Source: an uncultured Muribaculaceae bacterium
GTDB taxonomy: Bacteria; Bacteroidota; Bacteroidia; Bacteroidales; Muribaculaceae
Assembly (NCBI GenBank): GCA_947176745.1
Contig: CAMWRV010000017.1
Location: 1-48,552, forward strand
DNA length: 48,552 bases
Direction of reading: 5' to 3'
Shown: piece by piece, positions 19,082 to 28,051 of the stretch
Position numbering within the stretch: the first letter of the stretch is position 1
How the letters are laid out: every line of letters starts with the position of its first letter
Position numbers and translations under genes: made by a program
Notes under the pieces: generated by a model
Seen by the model: only the letters and a program-made list of their open reading frames with translations
Told to the model about the DNA's origin: nothing
Databases searched by the model: none

Positions 19082-19984
19082 TTAGAAAAGGGGAGTGGGG
19101 TATACACCCTCCTCCACGAGAGTCTTGAACTGAGCCACCGTAGCATCGCGGTCGGCGGCGAATGTCACTCCGAACCATCTGGAGTGCGTCGGCTCCACCT
19201 TGAGAGTCACGGTTCCGGAATTGATGAGATCGTTGACGACGGTCGGTATGTAGAACTCCGATTTCATCTCGTCGCCATGGGCGGATAGAAAATCCACAAA
19301 CGCCTTTTCGCTGTAGCCGAAATAGTCGGGGGTGAATCCCCACATGTTCATCGACACGCTGGCATCTTCGGGGAACGGGATTTCCGAGCCGTCTTCGGCG
19401 GTCTGCACTATGCGGTCTCCCTTGCGTTCGATGCCGTGGCATTCGCGGACGCCGGTCAGGTAGCCCTCGTCGTTGACGAAGCAGAGGCCGCGCGACACGC
19501 CGCCGTTCTCGCTCAGAGTGTTGCCGATGTTGAAGCCGACCATGCAGTATTCGCCGCTCTTTCCTTCGAGTGCGCGGAGCGAGTCTGCCAGCACCTTGAA
19601 GGAGTCATTGCCGTAATAGTCGTCGGCGTTGATCACGCCGAATGGTTCGCGGATGGCGTCCTTGCCCATCAGCACGGCGTGGCCGGTGCCCCAGGGTTTG
19701 GTGCGCCCCTCGCAGGGTCGGAAGCCCTCGGGAAGGCGGTCGAGCTCCTGAAACACAACCTCCACAGGCACGTGTCCTTCATATCGTGAAATGATCTTCT
19801 CGCGGAATTCCTGCTCGAAATCATGCCGGATCACGAACACGATCTTGCCGAATCCGGCGCGCAGAGCGTCGTAGACGGAATAATCCATGATGGTCTCGCC
19901 CGACGGGCCGAGGCCGTCAAGCTGCTTGAGTCCGCCGTAACGGCTTCCCATTCCGGCGGCGAGTATGAAAAGTGTAGGTTTCAT
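19082..19984 (-). CDS. Sugar-phosphate nucleotidyltransferase family protein
   Basis: This 300-residue protein starts LFILAAGMGSRYGGLKQL, the nucleotide-binding loop of NTP-transferase enzymes, and has INADDYYG as the metal-binding Asp region. The PK signature of GlmU/RfbA-type enzymes is replaced by the GLKQL variant found in a Bacteroidetes-wide subfamily. The substrate is not known, and it may activate a sugar phosphate. It lies 35 bases after holB and 16 bases before galE on the same strand. Confidence 0.85.
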   Translation of the reverse strand: MKPTLFILAAGMGSRYGGLKQLDGLGPSGETIMDYSVYDALRAGFGKIVFVIRHDFEQEFREKIISRYEGHVPVEVVFQELDRLPEGFRPCEGRTKPWGTGHAVLMGKDAIREPFGVINADDYYGNDSFKVLADSLRALEGKSGEYCMVGFNIGNTLSENGGVSRGLCFVNDEGYLTGVRECHGIERKGDRIVQTAEDGSEIPFPEDASVSMNMWGFTPDYFGYSEKAFVDFLSAHGDEMKSEFYIPTVVNDLINSGTVTLKVEPTHSRWFGVTFAADRDATVAQFKTLVEEGVYPTPLF

Positions 19985-20019
19985 ATGTAGATCTGATATT
20001 TACTTGTGGTTGATTATGG

Positions 20020-21153
20020 TTACTTTGTCTTGCGGTGAAGAAGAATGATGGTCAACAGGAAATAGTCGAACATCACGACCTTTGCGTTGGCGTTGCGTTC
20101 CACATCGCGCCGGGCGCGGTCGGTCTCGGCGAGGAAGTCTTCTACGTTGGCATGGTTGACAAAGGGGGAGAAGCGGGTGGAGAATGCCTCCTCCTCGGGG
20201 GTGAGGGCCGTGAGCTGAGGCATGCGCATGTTGTAGATGAAGTTCTCGCGGATCATGCGGGCCATGTAATTGAGAAAACGGCTGATCTTCTCGCGCCCGA
20301 AAGCCGCAGCGCGGTCGGCCGCCTTCCTGAGAACCCCCACTTTCTTTGCATAGGCGGCGCGCATCACCTCCTGATAGAAAGCGAGAAACTCTTCGTTTTC
20401 GTCGGAATGCGAGCCTAATTCGCAGGCGCGTATCAGACTCCCTTCGCAAAGCGGGGCGTAGCGCATGGCCTTCTCGTCGGAGAAGCCGAAACGGCGTCTC
20501 AGATAATCTCTTGTCTCGGCCTCCGAGAGACGTCCGGCATGGATGCGGCGCACACGCGAGAAGATGGTGGGAAGCACCTGCAGCTCGTTGTCGCTGACCA
20601 TGATGAAAACCGTGCCCTCTGACGGCTCCTCGATGACTTTCAGAAGTTTGTTGGCCGCCTCGACGCGCATGCGCTCCGGAAGCCATATGATGAATATTTT
20701 GTACTGCGAGGTGTAGGGAGGAAAGGAGTCGGCGCGCACTATGTCGTCAGCCTCCTCTACGTGTATGCCGATCCTGGAGTTGCCGGCTTCGAGAATCTCA
20801 AGCCATTTTTCCTCCGGCATCTCTGGATACCTGTCGAGCATTGTCTGCCATAGGTCGGCCACATCGGCCGATACAAGCCGTTTGAGAGACTTGTTTTTTA
20901 CGATCGGATAGACGAAATGCAGGTCGGGATGGCTGTTTTCGGCGTGCAGACGGCATGAGGCGCATGTTCCGCAGGGTTCTCCGTCGCGGGGAGAAGAGCA
21001 ATGCAGCAGGGCGGCGAATGCCCGCGCAAGCAGCATCTTGCCGGTGCCGGAGGGGCCCGACAGCATAAGGGCGTGGGGAATTCTGCCGGAACTTACGGTA
21101 GAACGCAGATCATGTTTTACGGACTCGTGTCCCGGAATATCTTTGAATTTCAT
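20020..21153 (-). CDS. holB: DNA polymerase III delta-prime subunit HolB
   Basis: Delta-prime is a clamp-loader subunit of the replicative polymerase. The 377-residue AAA+ protein has GPSGTGKM (33-40), a Walker A that ends in Met instead of Ser/Thr. It also has the four-cysteine zinc module Cys52, Cys61, Cys64 and Cys67, and NKLLKVIEEPSEGTVFIM. The SRC-type sensor reads SRV. Loss of ATP-site residues is usual for delta-prime. A strong promoter lies at 21224-21254, and the leader contains one copy of the recurring TGGGATGGGGTCTAA motif. Confidence 0.92.
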   Translation of the reverse strand: MKFKDIPGHESVKHDLRSTVSSGRIPHALMLSGPSGTGKMLLARAFAALLHCSSPRDGEPCGTCASCRLHAENSHPDLHFVYPIVKNKSLKRLVSADVADLWQTMLDRYPEMPEEKWLEILEAGNSRIGIHVEEADDIVRADSFPPYTSQYKIFIIWLPERMRVEAANKLLKVIEEPSEGTVFIMVSDNELQVLPTIFSRVRRIHAGRLSEAETRDYLRRRFGFSDEKAMRYAPLCEGSLIRACELGSHSDENEEFLAFYQEVMRAAYAKKVGVLRKAADRAAAFGREKISRFLNYMARMIRENFIYNMRMPQLTALTPEEEAFSTRFSPFVNHANVEDFLAETDRARRDVERNANAKVVMFDYFLLTIILLHRKTK

Positions 21154-21165
21154 GCAGTGAATCAG

Positions 21166-21180
21166 TTAGACCCCATCCCA
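21166..21180 (-). promoter_or_regulatory. Recurring motif TGGGATGGGGTCTAA in the holB leader
   Basis: Read on the minus strand the motif ends 12 bases before the holB start codon and lies downstream of the predicted transcription start (about 21219). Identical or near-identical copies occur at 29349, 46195 and 48255. Confidence 0.5.
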
Positions 21181-21223
21181 TAAAAATCAGGCAGGACCGG
21201 AATGTCTTTGATGGCTTCCGGTG

Positions 21224-21254
21224 CAAAATTACTGCTTTTTATCGGTAATCGCAA
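21224..21254 (-). promoter_or_regulatory. Promoter of holB
   Basis: On the minus strand TTG (21254-21252), a 20-base spacer and TAATTTTG (21231-21224) give a full consensus match. The leader would be about 65 bases. Confidence 0.65.
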
Positions 21255-21263
21255 TTTTTTGAG

Positions 21264-21271
21264 TACATTTG
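21264..21271 (+). promoter_or_regulatory. -7 element abutting the addB-like start
   Basis: TACATTTG ends 4 bases before the ATG at 21276, which would make the mRNA leaderless. No clear -33 box is present. Confidence 0.35.
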
Positions 21272-21275
21272 CAAT

Positions 21276-24200
21276 ATGAAAACCGAAGAAGAATCCAGAG
21301 AGAAGAGGCGGCTGACATTTCTTGAATCGGTGGCGGCCGCCTATGCGTCGCGTTATGACGAGATGTCTGACATGTGTTTCCTGTTTCCCAACAAGCGTGC
21401 GGGTACATTCTTTCTCAAGGCTCTTGCCGGCAATCTTGGCGAGCGCCCCATGCTCGCGCCCGAAGTGACAGGCGTGTCGGAGTTCATGGCCCGGGTGTCG
21501 GGGCGCGAGGTGGCCTCGCGCATCGATATAATTTTCAGACTCTACAAGGTCTACCGTGAGCTTCTTGGCCGCGACGGAAATCTCCGCACCGACGAGGATC
21601 TTCTTGACTTCGACCGCTTCGCTCCCTGGGCGGAGACGCTTGCGGGTGATTTCAGCGAGGTCGACAAGTATGACGTCGATGCCCCGGCCCTGTTCCGCAA
21701 TGTGCGTGACTACCGCGAGATTCAGTCGAACTTCCTGACCGAGGAGCAGTGTGATGTGATAGAGCGTTATTTCGGCTATCGTCCGGCATCTGAGAATGTC
21801 GAGCGGTTCTGGAACAGCGTCGGTCCCGAGGAGGAGCGTTCGGCCCTGAAGAGAAAGTTTGTAGAGCTGTGGCGTCTGCTTCCGGAGCTTTACGAGGGGC
21901 TTCTTGAGAATCTTGAGGCTGACGGCCTCGCTCTGCCTGGCTCGACATTCCGTCAGTCCATGCGGCTTGTGCGTGAGTCGGGGCGTGCCGCTCTCCCCTG
22001 GAGCCGGGTCGTTGTGGTCGGATTCAACATGCTTTCGACCTCCGAGGCGCGCCTTTTTGCCGAAATGCGCGACATGAAAGGCGATGACGGCGAGGCGTAT
22101 GCCGAGTTCTTCTGGGATGCCACGGGTCCGGTGCTTGGCGCTGCCGGCGGAGAGACCGTCAGTCCTGCCGCTGCCACCATGCGGCGCAATATCCGCAACT
22201 TCCCTATGCCAGGATGGGCGGCCCCGTATCTGGCTATGAGCGATACAGACGCCATGCCCGGGCGCATCACGGTGGCGGCATCTCCGTCGAATGCCGCGCA
22301 GGTCAAGATCGCCTCCGCGCGGGTCGCGGAGTGGCTTGCCGAGATCGGTGAGGATGAGATAGCCGACGCAAGGGCCGCAGTGGTGATTCCCGACGAAAAT
22401 CTTCTTCTTCCGCTCATTCACTCGCTGCCCCCGGGTCTGAAGGCGATAAACCTGACGATGGGATATTCGATGCGTTACACAGCGGTGGCGTCGTTCATAT
22501 ATCATCTGCGCCGCCTTCAGTCGAGACAGCGTAAGGCGGGGGGAGAGACAGGCTTCTATCACGAGGATTTCAGACTCTTCATGTCGCATCCGCTCACGCA
22601 GACCGTCACAGGTTCAGACAAGGCGAATGCCATAAACAACGAAGTGTCACGCCTCCATCTGCATGTGGTGACTCCCGAATGGATCCGGCAGCACTCGGAG
22701 AAAGTGGCCGAGATGCTGACGCCTCTCGGCCGCGACACATCGGTGGCCGACACGATAGGCTACATGACGCGCGTGCTCGACATGGTTGATGACGCTCTTG
22801 CCTCGGATTCCGGAAGAATCCATATGGTCAACTCCAAGATCGAGAGGGCGCAGATATCGCTTTACCAGCAGGCTCTGGCGCGATTGCTCACGAGTGTCGA
22901 GGCCCACGGCATAGAGATGCGCTTCACGACAGTCTTCCATCTGGCCGACCGTCTGCTCTCGGGCGAGACGGTGACTTTCGAGGGTGAGCCTCTGGAGGGG
23001 CTGCAGGTGATGGGGCTTCTGGAGACACGCGCACTCGATTTCGACCATCTTGTCATACTGTCGATGAACGACAAGGTCATGCCCCGGCGTTCGCGTCCGC
23101 GCACATTTGTTCCCGACACGCTGAGGCGTGGCTACGGCATGCCGTCGGGAAACCAGAGCGAGGAGCTCTATGCCTATTATTTCTACCGTCTCATATCGCG
23201 TGCCCGCGACGTTACCCTCGTCTATGACGCCCGTGCCGGCGAGGGTATGCGCAGCGGCGGAAAGTCACGCTTTCTCATGCAGCTTGCCATGCTTCATGCA
23301 AGGGGAGGGGTGCGGGAGAAAGTCTATTCGTTCAGACTTGAATCGTCGCGGCGGACACCGCAGCCTGTGGCCAAGACCCCGTCGGTCATGGCAAGACTCG
23401 ACGAGTTCCGGCGTAAGGAGAATGGGCGTAACCTGTCGGCGTCGGCTCTGATGAACTATTGCCGGTGTCAGGTGATGTTCTATTACAAGAATGTGGTCGG
23501 TGTCAAGGATGATGTGGAGGCTCCCGATTATATCGACGCCATAACCATGGGTAATATCGTGCATGACGCGATGCTCAATCTCTATTTCCCGAAGGCGTTG
23601 CAGAAGAAATATCTTACAGACCGTATAGTCCTTGACGCTGCCCGGATCGGGTCGGTGCTTGACGACAGCGATGGAATCGCGCGGGCTGTGAGGCGTGCTG
23701 TCAACAAGGAGCATTACAGGCTTAAGCCGGAGGATCTCGACCGTCCGTTGACCGGTGCGACAGCGATGGTGGCCGAACGCCTTGAGGCGATGGTTGCCAA
23801 TGCCGTGAGGTGTGATCTCGCTTCCGCCCCGATAGAACTTGTGGGGGGAGAGGTGACAGGGAAGACGCGCTGGAAGGCGGGCGAGAGTCCGGAGGTCAAC
23901 ATGAAGTATGCGCTCGACCGCGTTGATGTCATCAATGAGCGGATGCGGATCGTCGACTACAAGACCGGCAGCGCGCACGTCGAGGCGAAAGATGCCGACG
24001 ATATTTTCAACGGAGCATATAATGCGAAATACATGCTCCAGCTTCTGCTATATGCGCATCTGCTCGAACAGGTCATGCCGGAGTGCGACCGCGGCGCTGC
24101 GGTCGAGGGGATCTCCATGTCGATTTTCGATGTGAACCGCGAACCTGCCGATGTGAGGTGCGAACCCTCGGTGGGCAAGCAAAAAATATCCGCCCATTCT

Positions 24201-24338
24201 CTTGTCAGTGACGAATTTCTGAAAGGCATGGAGCGGATTCTGTGCGATATATTCGATGAGGGAAAGCCCTTCGAGCCTACAGCCGACGAGGCGAACTGCG
24301 CTTTCTGCCGTTACGGCTATCTGTGCGGGCGCGAATAG
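21276..24338 (+). CDS. AddB-like PD-(D/E)XK nuclease family protein
   Basis: This 1020-residue protein looks like the AddB subunit of an AddAB/RecBCD-type recombination nuclease. The N-terminal motif-I position reads FPNKRAGTFF, a degenerate Walker A typical of AddB proteins that do not bind ATP. The C-terminal nuclease domain has GNIVHDAML and ALDRVDVINERMRIVDYKTG (catalytic D-x-K). An iron-sulfur staple is visible: Cys in MNYCRCQ plus the C-terminal CAFCRYGYLC (C-x2-C-x5-C). No addA follows; pth is convergent 10 bases away. Its partner helicase must therefore be elsewhere. Confidence 0.88.
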   Translation: MKTEEESREKRRLTFLESVAAAYASRYDEMSDMCFLFPNKRAGTFFLKALAGNLGERPMLAPEVTGVSEFMARVSGREVASRIDIIFRLYKVYRELLGRDGNLRTDEDLLDFDRFAPWAETLAGDFSEVDKYDVDAPALFRNVRDYREIQSNFLTEEQCDVIERYFGYRPASENVERFWNSVGPEEERSALKRKFVELWRLLPELYEGLLENLEADGLALPGSTFRQSMRLVRESGRAALPWSRVVVVGFNMLSTSEARLFAEMRDMKGDDGEAYAEFFWDATGPVLGAAGGETVSPAAATMRRNIRNFPMPGWAAPYLAMSDTDAMPGRITVAASPSNAAQVKIASARVAEWLAEIGEDEIADARAAVVIPDENLLLPLIHSLPPGLKAINLTMGYSMRYTAVASFIYHLRRLQSRQRKAGGETGFYHEDFRLFMSHPLTQTVTGSDKANAINNEVSRLHLHVVTPEWIRQHSEKVAEMLTPLGRDTSVADTIGYMTRVLDMVDDALASDSGRIHMVNSKIERAQISLYQQALARLLTSVEAHGIEMRFTTVFHLADRLLSGETVTFEGEPLEGLQVMGLLETRALDFDHLVILSMNDKVMPRRSRPRTFVPDTLRRGYGMPSGNQSEELYAYYFYRLISRARDVTLVYDARAGEGMRSGGKSRFLMQLAMLHARGGVREKVYSFRLESSRRTPQPVAKTPSVMARLDEFRRKENGRNLSASALMNYCRCQVMFYYKNVVGVKDDVEAPDYIDAITMGNIVHDAMLNLYFPKALQKKYLTDRIVLDAARIGSVLDDSDGIARAVRRAVNKEHYRLKPEDLDRPLTGATAMVAERLEAMVANAVRCDLASAPIELVGGEVTGKTRWKAGESPEVNMKYALDRVDVINERMRIVDYKTGSAHVEAKDADDIFNGAYNAKYMLQLLLYAHLLEQVMPECDRGAAVEGISMSIFDVNREPADVRCEPSVGKQKISAHSLVSDEFLKGMERILCDIFDEGKPFEPTADEANCAFCRYGYLCGRE

Positions 24339-24348
24339 TGTCCGTCGG

Positions 24349-24912
24349 TCATTTGTTGTAGTGGGTCATGGCGAAGTCGGGGCCCGACAGGCAGAACGCC
24401 TTTACGGCGTCGGCGGCCTTTTTGAGTGTGTCGGGCATCTTCTCCATCTCTTCAGGAGGGAATTTGCCGAGCACGAAGTCGCTCTGTCCCCCTCTCGGAA
24501 AGCCGTTGCCTATGCCGAACCGCAGGCGGGCGTAGTTCTGAGTGCCGAGTTCCGACGCGATATTCTTCAGACCGTTGTGACCGGCGTCTGAACCCTGTTT
24601 GCGCATCCGTATCGATCCGAACGGAATCGCCATGTCGTCGACCACGACGAGAAGATTCTCAAGCGGCAGTTTCTCGTGATTCATCCAGTATCTTACGGCC
24701 ACTCCGCTCAGGTTCATGAAAGTGGATGGCTTTAGCAGCAGCAGCTCGCAGTTCTTGACTCTGACAGTGGCCATGTCGCCGTATCTTTTCGACTGGAATG
24801 TCGCTCCGGCGTCGGCAGCCAGTCTGTCGGCCACCATGAATCCGGCATTATGCCTGGTGTCTGTATACTCGGGTCCCATATTGCCCAGACAGGCTATCAG
24901 GAAACGTTTCAT
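24349..24912 (-). CDS. pth: Peptidyl-tRNA hydrolase Pth
   Basis: Pth frees tRNA from stalled peptidyl-tRNA. The start at 24912 (MKRFLIACLGNMGPEYTDTRHNAGF) gives 187 residues and the standard family N-terminus with the catalytic His in TRHNAGF. LLLKPSTFMNLSG, DDMAIPFG and GHNGLKNI are also present. Upstream in-frame ATGs at 24975 and 24996 would add 21 or 28 residues. The second lies inside a terminator stem, so the shorter form is preferred. The gene follows the L25/Ctc gene after a strong terminator. Many genomes also pair pth with ctc. Confidence 0.93.
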   Translation of the reverse strand: MKRFLIACLGNMGPEYTDTRHNAGFMVADRLAADAGATFQSKRYGDMATVRVKNCELLLLKPSTFMNLSGVAVRYWMNHEKLPLENLLVVVDDMAIPFGSIRMRKQGSDAGHNGLKNIASELGTQNYARLRFGIGNGFPRGGQSDFVLGKFPPEEMEKMPDTLKKAADAVKAFCLSGPDFAMTHYNK

Positions 24913-24987
24913 ATCGGGGTCTTGTATGGTCTTTCGGTCATGGCTGCGGCCGAAAAGACGTCTTAAGAGGTTCATAAGCGGGTTTAT

Positions 24988-25021
24988 AAAAAGCATCATG
25001 CCCTCCGGGAGGACATGATGC
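24988..25021 (-). terminator. Rho-independent terminator after the L25/Ctc gene
   Basis: The stem pairs 24993-25006 with 25008-25021 (one C/A mismatch, very short loop) and is followed on the minus strand by five T (24992-24988). It lies between rplY and pth, so pth likely needs its own promoter or read-through. Confidence 0.8.
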
Positions 25022-25051
25022 CATATGCTTTTGTCTGTGCGAAAGCCTTGT

Positions 25052-25705
25052 TTACTTCTCGTTGGCTTTTGCCATTGCACCACGGGCAGCACGTGTGAGC
25101 TGCACGGCGCAGACTACGGCGTTCTTCGCGTTCATCAGTTCGAGACCCTCGAAGTGGAGGTCGCCGACTGCGAGCGATTTGCCGAGACCGAGAGTGTCGA
25201 CGTTGACAACAAGACGCTCGGGGATCTCGCTGTAGACAGCTTTCACTTTGAGCTTACGCATTGAAAGCGTGAGCTTACCACCGGCTTTCACACCCTCTGC
25301 GTGACCTTCGATCTGGACGGGAACTTCCATCACGATAGGCTTGTCGGGGTATACCTGAAGGAAGTCGATGTGGAGCACAGTGTCTTTTACGGGCTGGAAC
25401 TGGAGGTCCTTCATGACAGCCTTGATCTCCTCGCCGTTGAGGTTGATGTCTACCTCGAAGATGTCGGGAGTATAGATGAGCTTGCGCACGTCTTCGCATG
25501 CCACGGTGATGTCAGTTGTGATGATGCCGCGTTTCTCGTCGAGAGCCACTACCTTCTGACCCTCTTTGAGAGTGCCGTTGTAGGGGAGTTCCACGATTGC
25601 GCCGCCGTTGATCACTGCGGGGATCTTGCCTTCCTTGCGCAAAGCCTTCACCGACTTTTTGCCGAGCTCAACACGGGGCTGAGCGTTAAGTTTGAATGTC
25701 TTCAT
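25052..25705 (-). CDS. rplY: 50S ribosomal protein L25/general stress protein Ctc
   Basis: This 217-residue protein has the N-terminal L25 domain (PRVELGKKSVKALRKEGKIPAVINGG, about 1-90), which binds 5S rRNA. The C-terminal TL5/Ctc domain contains DFLQVYPDKPIVMEVPVQIEG. The final Ala/Lys-rich tail is typical for Bacteroidetes. Expression is from a well-formed promoter at 25821-25852 with a leader of about 110 bases, and the transcript ends at the hairpin at 24988-25021. Confidence 0.95.
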   Translation of the reverse strand: MKTFKLNAQPRVELGKKSVKALRKEGKIPAVINGGAIVELPYNGTLKEGQKVVALDEKRGIITTDITVACEDVRKLIYTPDIFEVDINLNGEEIKAVMKDLQFQPVKDTVLHIDFLQVYPDKPIVMEVPVQIEGHAEGVKAGGKLTLSMRKLKVKAVYSEIPERLVVNVDTLGLGKSLAVGDLHFEGLELMNAKNAVVCAVQLTRAARGAMAKANEK

Positions 25706-25820
25706 TTTCTTTTAGATGTTGTGTTACTCAAAATAAGTTTGCTCCGTGCATTCAGCGCGGGGAGCGGTGCCGCGGGGGCACATACGAATTTCCCATCACA
25801 CGTTTTGCCATAAAGCGCCG

Positions 25821-25852
25821 CAAAGTTAGCCATTTTCCGCCAATTATCCAAA
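25821..25852 (-). promoter_or_regulatory. Promoter of the L25/Ctc gene
   Basis: On the minus strand TTTG (25852-25849), a 20-base spacer and TAACTTTG (25828-25821) match the consensus exactly. Confidence 0.7.
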
Positions 25853-25871
25853 TCCGCGGTGAGCCGGCTTT

Positions 25872-27845
25872 TTATTTCATGCGCTTGAGGATGTTGTAGG
25901 AGGGGAGGACGCCGAGTTCGCCGGCTTTGCTGAGATCGGCGAAGGCCTGTCGCTTGTTGCCCATGCGGAGGTAGGTGATTCCCCGGTTGAAAAGGGCTGA
26001 GGCGAACTGCGGGTCGGTCTGCAGTGCCTCGCTGTAGCAGTGCAGTGCCGATGTGTAGTCTCCCGAGGCATACATGATGTTTCCTTTGTTGAACCATGCG
26101 AAGACGAGGCGGGGATTCAGACGCAGTGCCTCGTCGTAGTCGGAGGCTGCCATGGCGGAGAGGCGCGGGTCGCCCGATGCCTGCCGGGCGTAGCCGCGTT
26201 CCATATATGCGACTGCGAACTCCGGATAGAGCGCGATCGCCTTGTCGATGGCATGGATGGCTCCCTCGAAGTCCTTGAGCATCGCTTTCGCCACTCCGAG
26301 CGCAAGCCAGTCGGCGGCGCGTCCGCTCTCCTCTGCCTGACGTGCGTAGCGGTCGGCAAGCGCGAAAAGGGTGTCGTAGCTGTCGGATGATACCTCGTCG
26401 GGAACCGGCGTGAGATACAGTTTCCGGTCGATGTATCGGCTGGAATTGAAGTCGTCAAGTTCGCGGAAATAGTTGGACGTCGATTTCAGAGACTCCGGAG
26501 AGTCGATATACGATATCATGTATTCCGGCTCAAGATCTACAGTAATGTCGCGGTCCTGGACGCGACCCTTTATGCGGTCGTTGTATGCGAGTTGCGTGTC
26601 GGCCGCCGACCCGGCGGTGACGAGCTGGTTGAACCTGTCCATCACCTGCTCTTCGCTCTCCCCTTCATGCCCGGTCTGGCCGTTGTTGGCCGTTCCGGCC
26701 TGGATTGCCGGGCGGTCGAGCGGATTCTTCTCCGGATTGGTGACGTATGCCCTCACAAGCTCGTCGGCGGCACGCGCGTTCTGCATCGCCGACCGCATGT
26801 CGCCCATCAGGCGGTAAGCCTCTGCGCGGGCGTAAAGGGCAGGATGGAAACGCGGATACCGCCTGTTGATGACGGTGAAGTCAGACAGTGCCTCGCGGTA
26901 TTTCCCGCGTTCGAGGTTGACGAGCCCGAGGTTATAGCGTGCGTGGAAATTGTCGCGGTCTATGCCGAGCACGGCCTCGAGATCGGCGGCCGCGCGGTCA
27001 AGATCCTTGACTTCATACCGCAGCAGCGCGCGGTTGAAAAGCGCGGCGGTGCTGTAAGGTTCCAGTTCGAGCGTATAATTGTAGTCCGACATGGCGCCGA
27101 AATAATCGTCGAGGTTATAGCGGATGAACGCCCGGTTGAGATAATAGTCCGCCTCGTGCGGGCGAAGGCGGATTGCCTCGTCCATGTCGGCCAGTGCGTT
27201 CTGCCACTCCTTGCGCTTCACCTCGATGTCGGCGCGCAGCAGGTATGGCTGGATGGCCGTTCCCGACAGGCTGATGGCTTTGCCGATGTCGGCGAGCGCG
27301 CCTATTGTGTCACCCTCGATGGCCCGCAGGCGGCCGCGGGCGGTGTAGCCCTCGTCAAAGCCGGGATAAATGCGCAGAAGTGTCGAGAATGTGGAATCGG
27401 CGTCGGCAGTGCGGCGCAGCTCGGTCTGGGCCACCGCTTTGTAGAACAGGAAGTATTTGTCCTGAGGATTGTAGCGAAGCCCCATGTCATAGTCCTCGAT
27501 GGCCAGTGAGTCCTTGCCGAGCGATTGCCGGGCGAAACCGCGCAGACGGTAAGGCTCGGTCTTGAATTTATTGCGCTCGATGGCCAGCGTGCAGTCTTCT
27601 TCGGCACCTGCGAAATCGTCGAGCGACAGTTTGGCGAAAGCCCGCAGATAATAGGGTTCCGACAGATAGGGCTTGGCCTTGATGGCCTGGTTGAAATACT
27701 GTATCGAGAGCATGTAGTCATCCATCGACAGCACATTGCGGCCGATGTTCATGACCTGCTCGGCGTCGGTCTGGGCCGAGGCGGGTGTTGTCTGTGCCAT
27801 GAGCGGCGCAAGCGACAATGCAAGTATCTTCAGGGTTCTTCTCAT
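25872..27845 (-). CDS. Large secreted tetratricopeptide-repeat protein
   Basis: This 657-residue protein has a signal peptide (MRRTLKILALSLAPLMAQTTPASAQ). TPR units of 34 residues run from about residue 30 to 350 and again from about 490 to 650, with repeated forms such as PYYLRAFAKLSLDDFAGAEEDC and ALFNRGITYLRMGNKRQAFADL. The middle (about 365-485) is not repeat-like. TPR proteins are scaffolds for protein contacts, here in the periplasm or at the cell surface. The partner is unknown. It has its own promoter at 27924-27955 and stops just before the rplY promoter. Confidence 0.9.
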   Translation of the reverse strand: MRRTLKILALSLAPLMAQTTPASAQTDAEQVMNIGRNVLSMDDYMLSIQYFNQAIKAKPYLSEPYYLRAFAKLSLDDFAGAEEDCTLAIERNKFKTEPYRLRGFARQSLGKDSLAIEDYDMGLRYNPQDKYFLFYKAVAQTELRRTADADSTFSTLLRIYPGFDEGYTARGRLRAIEGDTIGALADIGKAISLSGTAIQPYLLRADIEVKRKEWQNALADMDEAIRLRPHEADYYLNRAFIRYNLDDYFGAMSDYNYTLELEPYSTAALFNRALLRYEVKDLDRAAADLEAVLGIDRDNFHARYNLGLVNLERGKYREALSDFTVINRRYPRFHPALYARAEAYRLMGDMRSAMQNARAADELVRAYVTNPEKNPLDRPAIQAGTANNGQTGHEGESEEQVMDRFNQLVTAGSAADTQLAYNDRIKGRVQDRDITVDLEPEYMISYIDSPESLKSTSNYFRELDDFNSSRYIDRKLYLTPVPDEVSSDSYDTLFALADRYARQAEESGRAADWLALGVAKAMLKDFEGAIHAIDKAIALYPEFAVAYMERGYARQASGDPRLSAMAASDYDEALRLNPRLVFAWFNKGNIMYASGDYTSALHCYSEALQTDPQFASALFNRGITYLRMGNKRQAFADLSKAGELGVLPSYNILKRMK

Positions 27846-27923
27846 TTCGTATTCGCCGGCATTTTTTCTCCTCGCGGCGCTGTCTGGGAAGTCGTTATGA
27901 CTTCAGGAGCTGATGTTGTGCCA

Positions 27924-27955
27924 CAAATATACACCAAATAATCGTAACTGCCAAA
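27924..27955 (-). promoter_or_regulatory. Promoter of the TPR gene
   Basis: On the minus strand TTTG (27955-27952), a 20-base spacer and TATATTTG (27931-27924) match the consensus exactly. The leader is about 74 bases. Confidence 0.7.
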
Positions 27956-28051
27956 ACAAGATGCAGCATGACGTGTTATCATTTAAGACATCGTGTCCGG
28001 CAGGAGCGGAAAGCCTGACATATGTCGGATATTAAGAAACATGCTTGAGTC

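Noticed and set aside
21162..22589. Minus-strand frame of 475 residues opposite the AddB-like gene
   Set aside because: Antisense shadow; Arg/His/Gly-rich with no recognisable domain, and it would cross the holB promoter.
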